This document shows positions 61,220-64,000 of a stretch of 64,000 bases of DNA, in pieces. Under the pieces are notes generated by a model. That model was not told the origin of the DNA. It did not search any database and saw only the letters and a list, made by a program, of their open reading frames with translations. How positions within the stretch are numbered: the first letter of the stretch is position 1; every line of letters starts with the position of its first letter. The stretch spans positions 1 to 64,000 of the forward strand of contig JBOGDS010000003.1 in NCBI GenBank assembly GCA_050743075.1, written 5' to 3'. The stretch is from JBOGDS01 sp050743075 (lineage in GTDB: Bacteria > Actinomycetota > Actinomycetes > Jiangellales > Jiangellaceae). A program made the translations under genes and the position numbers.

Positions 61220-61596
61220 TCATGGAGTAGTGAGCTGGCTCCGTCCACTCCTGACCTCGAGCACCACCAGCATGGCCAGCGACACCGCTTCGTTCTGCAC
61301 GACTCGTTCGGCCGCGGCGTCGCCGACGATGGGTTCGGGTAGCCATGGACCGATGTAGGTCTCGCGGTTGCGCCGGACCTTCCGCAGCCGGTCCAGCGCC
61401 TCGTTGACCGCGATGCGCACGAGGTACGAACGGACGTTGGCCACCTGGTCCAGGTCGGCGGCCGCCCAGGCCAGCCAGGTCTCCTGGAGACGTCCTCTGT
61501 GTCCGCGACGGTGCCAAGGATGTTGTACACGATCGAGAACAGCAGCTCCCGGTGCTCGGCATACTGCTCGGTCGCCCGATCGGTGGTCTCGCTCAT
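61220..61596 (-). pseudogene. Truncated, frameshifted ECF41-type sigma factor
   Basis: ATG 61596 reads YAEHRELLFSIVYNILGTVADTEDV. The frame then breaks near 61488, and LQETWLAWAAADLDQVANVRSYLVRIAVNEALDRL continues in another frame to YIGPWLPEPIV and SLAMLVVLE. Homology then ends abruptly, so region 4 and the SnoaL domain are gone. The WLPEP motif shows it was an ECF41 paralogue of the intact gene at 59266-60189. The span is not a multiple of three. Confidence 0.82.
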
Positions 61597-61741
61597 TCAC
61601 TCCCGCGTATTCAACACCTGGTTGTCACTGCATCTATGACGACGCGCCGCTCCGGGAGGGCGTCCGATGTCACACGTGGATGGGCCATCTCGTCCTAGGG
61701 GTAGAACCAGCCAGTACCGACGAAGAAGCTCAGGCGATGTC

Positions 61742-62740
61742 ATGACCGAATTCGATCCCATACCGGATCCCCGCCTACCCGATCCCGAGCCACGACTCAC
61801 CGATGTTGATCCTAGGGCGCGCCGGCGAGTAAGGCGACAGGTCGCCGGCATGTTTACCGTGGCGGCGGTGCTCGTCCTGGCCTCGATTGTCTTCTACTTC
61901 GCCTTCGGCGTCGAGGCCGGGGAAGACGGCGTCAACCTCGGCGACCTGCGATTGCATAACCTCGGGCTCGGCCTGACGCTCGGCCTCGCGTTGCTGCTGG
62001 TCGGGGGTTGCATTGTGCGCTGGTCGCGCTCGTTGACGAACAGTACGGAGATCGTCGAGCGCAGGGAACTGAGCGGCTCCGGTGATGCCGACGAGCCAGG
62101 CTCGGAGCGTACCGGCCGCGAGGCGAAAGGCGCCGGGTTCGGGCGGCGCCGGCTGATCCGCAGTTCGCTGCTCGGTGCTCTCGTGCTGCTGCCGCTGCCG
62201 ACCATCGGGGTGCTGCGCGGCTTGGACCGGGAGGCGGGCACCAGGCGTGGGCGCACTGCGTGGGCCGAGGGTGTGCGGTTGCTGACCGATGTCGGCTACC
62301 GACCTGTTCGAGTGTCCGATCTCCAGGTCGGCGGGATGGTCAGTGTCATGCCGGCCAGCTTCCTTGACTTGCCCGAAGCGGGTCCGGCGCGGCTGAACGA
62401 GCGGGCCAAGTCGCCGGTCGTGCTGGTCCGGATGCGACCGGAGGAACTGGCGCCCGCTGAGGGGCGGGAGAACTGGCACGTCGACGGGATCGTCGCCTAC
62501 TCGAAGATCTGCACCCACCTCGGGTGCCCGGTCAGCCTCTACGAGCGCACGACGCACCACCTGCTGTGCCCCTGCCACCAGGCAACCTTCGATCTCGCGG
62601 ACAACGGGGCGGTGGTCTTCGGCCCGGCCACCCGCTCGTTGCCGCAGCTACCGCTTTCGGTCGACGACGACGGAATTCTGGTTGCGCGAAGCGACTTCAC
62701 TGAGGCTGTCGGGCCGAGCTACTGGGAGCGGGAAGCATGA
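61742..62740 (+). CDS. qcrA: Rieske iron-sulfur subunit QcrA of the cytochrome bc complex
   Basis: This 332-residue protein has three N-terminal membrane helices (about 35-55, 78-98 and 139-160), the actinobacterial QcrA layout, and a C-terminal Rieske domain. [2Fe-2S] ligands are Cys257/His259 (CTHLGC) and Cys276/His279 (CPCHQ), and Cys262/Cys278 form the expected disulfide. ATG 61742 is used. The stop overlaps qcrB (ATGA). The usual upstream ctaE and qcrC genes are absent, and a broken sigma gene lies there instead. Confidence 0.9.
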   Translation: MTEFDPIPDPRLPDPEPRLTDVDPRARRRVRRQVAGMFTVAAVLVLASIVFYFAFGVEAGEDGVNLGDLRLHNLGLGLTLGLALLLVGGCIVRWSRSLTNSTEIVERRELSGSGDADEPGSERTGREAKGAGFGRRRLIRSSLLGALVLLPLPTIGVLRGLDREAGTRRGRTAWAEGVRLLTDVGYRPVRVSDLQVGGMVSVMPASFLDLPEAGPARLNERAKSPVVLVRMRPEELAPAEGRENWHVDGIVAYSKICTHLGCPVSLYERTTHHLLCPCHQATFDLADNGAVVFGPATRSLPQLPLSVDDDGILVARSDFTEAVGPSYWEREA

Positions 62741-64000
62741 CGAACACCAGCCAGACTCCTACGAAGCCGAGCCGCACCTGGGCGCTGAGGCAGGCCGGAA
62801 GGGTGGTCGGCTTCGTTGACCAGCGGATCACGGCGAGTCGCTGGGTGAAGCGCAATGCGCGCAGGGCTTTTCCCGATCACTGGTCGTTCTGGCTGGGCTA
62901 CATCGCCTTCTTCAGTCTCATCGTGGTCCTGGTGTCGGGCGTGTTCCTGACACTGTGGTTCAAGCCGTCGATGACACCCGTCGTGTATGACGGTGCGTAC
63001 GCGCCCTTGCAGGGTGTGGTCGTCTCCGAGGCGTACGCGTCCACGCTGGACCTCTCCTTCGAGGTCCGCGGTGGCCTGCTGATGCGCCAGGTCCACTACT
63101 GGGCGACGCACATATTCATCGCCGCCATGGTGGTGCACCTGCTACGCGTCTTCTTCACCGGTGCGTTCCGCACGCCTCGGAAGCTCAACTGGCTGATCGG
63201 GCTTGGCCTCTTGTTACTAGGGATCCTCGGCGGGTACACCGGCCACGCGTTGCCAGATGACCTTCTCTCGGGGACGGGCCTACGGGTGATCGAAGGTGGG
63301 ATGCTCGCCATCCCGATCGTCGGGACCTACCTATCATCGTTCATCTTCGGCGGCGAGTACCCGGGAGACGACGCCGTCTCCCGCCTCTACCTGTTGCACG
63401 TGTTCGTGTTGCCAGGACTCATCGTGGCGCTCCTCACAGCGCATCTGATCCTGGTCAGGCGCCAGCGGCCCACCCAGTGGGGCGGCGCGGGCAGGACGAA
63501 CCAGAACGCCGTGGGCTCCCCACTCACCGTGCACCTGGCCAGGGCCGGCGGGTTCGCGGTCATCATCTCCGGGTTCATCATCATGATGGCGGCCACCCTG
63601 CAGATCAACCCGGTCTGGCTCCGGGGACCCTACAATCCCTCACAGGTTGACGCGGGTAGCCGGCCGGACTGGTATCTCGCGTTCCTCGACGGCGCGCTTC
63701 GGCTGATGCCACCCTGGGAGATCGACGTACTCGGACACACCTTGACGCTGAGTGTCCTCGTGCCGACGGCCGTGCTGCCCGGGATCATCCTCGCAACGCT
63801 GGCTATATACCCGTGGATCGAACACAAGATCACCGGCGACGAAGGTGACCAGCACCTCCTGGACCGGCCGCGGAACATGCCCACACGGACCGGGCTCGGC
63901 GTCGCGTTCATCGTCTTCTACGTCCTGCTCTGGATCGCCGGCGGCAACGACCATCTCGCAACTTCTTTCGATGTCTCGGTGAACTGGGTGACGCGGTCCC
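62737..64000 (+). CDS. qcrB: Cytochrome b subunit QcrB (partial, runs off the window)
   Basis: The frame is open from ATG 62737 to the window end (421 codons). It has several membrane helices, and the two pairs of heme-ligating His residues are visible in HYWATHIFIAAMVVHLLR and HVFVLPGLIVALLTAH. The PDWYLAFLDGALRLMPPWE block is typical of actinobacterial QcrB. It oxidises menaquinol together with QcrA. The C-terminus and any downstream genes lie outside the window. Confidence 0.9.
   Translation, partial: MTNTSQTPTKPSRTWALRQAGRVVGFVDQRITASRWVKRNARRAFPDHWSFWLGYIAFFSLIVVLVSGVFLTLWFKPSMTPVVYDGAYAPLQGVVVSEAYASTLDLSFEVRGGLLMRQVHYWATHIFIAAMVVHLLRVFFTGAFRTPRKLNWLIGLGLLLLGILGGYTGHALPDDLLSGTGLRVIEGGMLAIPIVGTYLSSFIFGGEYPGDDAVSRLYLLHVFVLPGLIVALLTAHLILVRRQRPTQWGGAGRTNQNAVGSPLTVHLARAGGFAVIISGFIIMMAATLQINPVWLRGPYNPSQVDAGSRPDWYLAFLDGALRLMPPWEIDVLGHTLTLSVLVPTAVLPGIILATLAIYPWIEHKITGDEGDQHLLDRPRNMPTRTGLGVAFIVFYVLLWIAGGNDHLATSFDVSVNWVTRS

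Overview
The window is GC-rich, uses many GTG and TTG starts, and carries families typical of actinomycetes: the SMC-ScpAB partner block, DUF881 and Sbp proteins, an FtsR-type MerR regulator, SigK/RskA, DUF2630, TldD/TldE and an actinobacterial-type QcrA/QcrB pair. It is chromosomal DNA of a high-GC Actinomycetota bacterium. Genus cannot be fixed from sequence alone. One tRNA-Pro(GGG) is present. There are no rRNA genes, no CRISPR array and no intact insertion sequence.

Region by region. 0-10.8 kb: end of a membrane protein, a GT4 glycosyltransferase, a three-gene MacB-like ABC cassette, pyrG, a Nudix hydrolase, a VapBC pair, a small membrane protein, glutathione peroxidase, ald and xerD. 10.8-19.4 kb: an accessory stretch between xerD and parA. 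It holds a TPR-LuxR regulator, two genes that each follow a copy of a duplicated ~80-bp regulatory element (a PQ-loop membrane protein and a flavin monooxygenase), a second flavoprotein, a TetR regulator and three broken genes. 19.4-26.9 kb: a tight housekeeping run, parA-scpA-scpB-rluB-aroH-(tyrA-cmk)-plsC-der. TyrA and Cmk share one uninterrupted reading frame. 26.9-33.4 kb: DUF305 lipoprotein and LVIVD secreted protein (divergent), a frameshifted acetyltransferase, tRNA-Pro, a LigD-type ligase and a CDP-alcohol phosphatidyltransferase. 33.4-41.7 kb: DUF881-sbp-DUF881-gcvH, then FHA-ftsR-bifunctional nuclease-MerR, then a glycine riboswitch and gcvP. 41.7-48 kb: SnoaL-like protein, tldE/tldD, and a divergent type III polyketide synthase-methyltransferase-flavoprotein operon resembling alkylresorcinol (srsABC) clusters. 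48-55 kb: an operon of an internally duplicated lipoprotein, sigK and rskA, a HAD phosphatase, a NodB-like protein missing both motif-1 acidic residues, a solute-binding/VWA protein and a DUF11 secreted protein. 55-61.6 kb: small accessory genes, an ECF42-type sigma with its YCII/DGPF partner, an ECF41-type sigma with its epimerase, and remnants of an ECF41 paralogue and a mobile-element HTH gene. 61.7-64 kb: qcrA and the start of qcrB, running off the window.

How they work together: core genes cover chromosome segregation, CTP, aromatic amino acid and phospholipid synthesis, and respiration. The accessory layer is dominated by regulators paired with oxidoreductases. The disrupted genes all lie in accessory segments while neighbouring core genes are intact, which suggests real decay rather than uniformly poor sequence.
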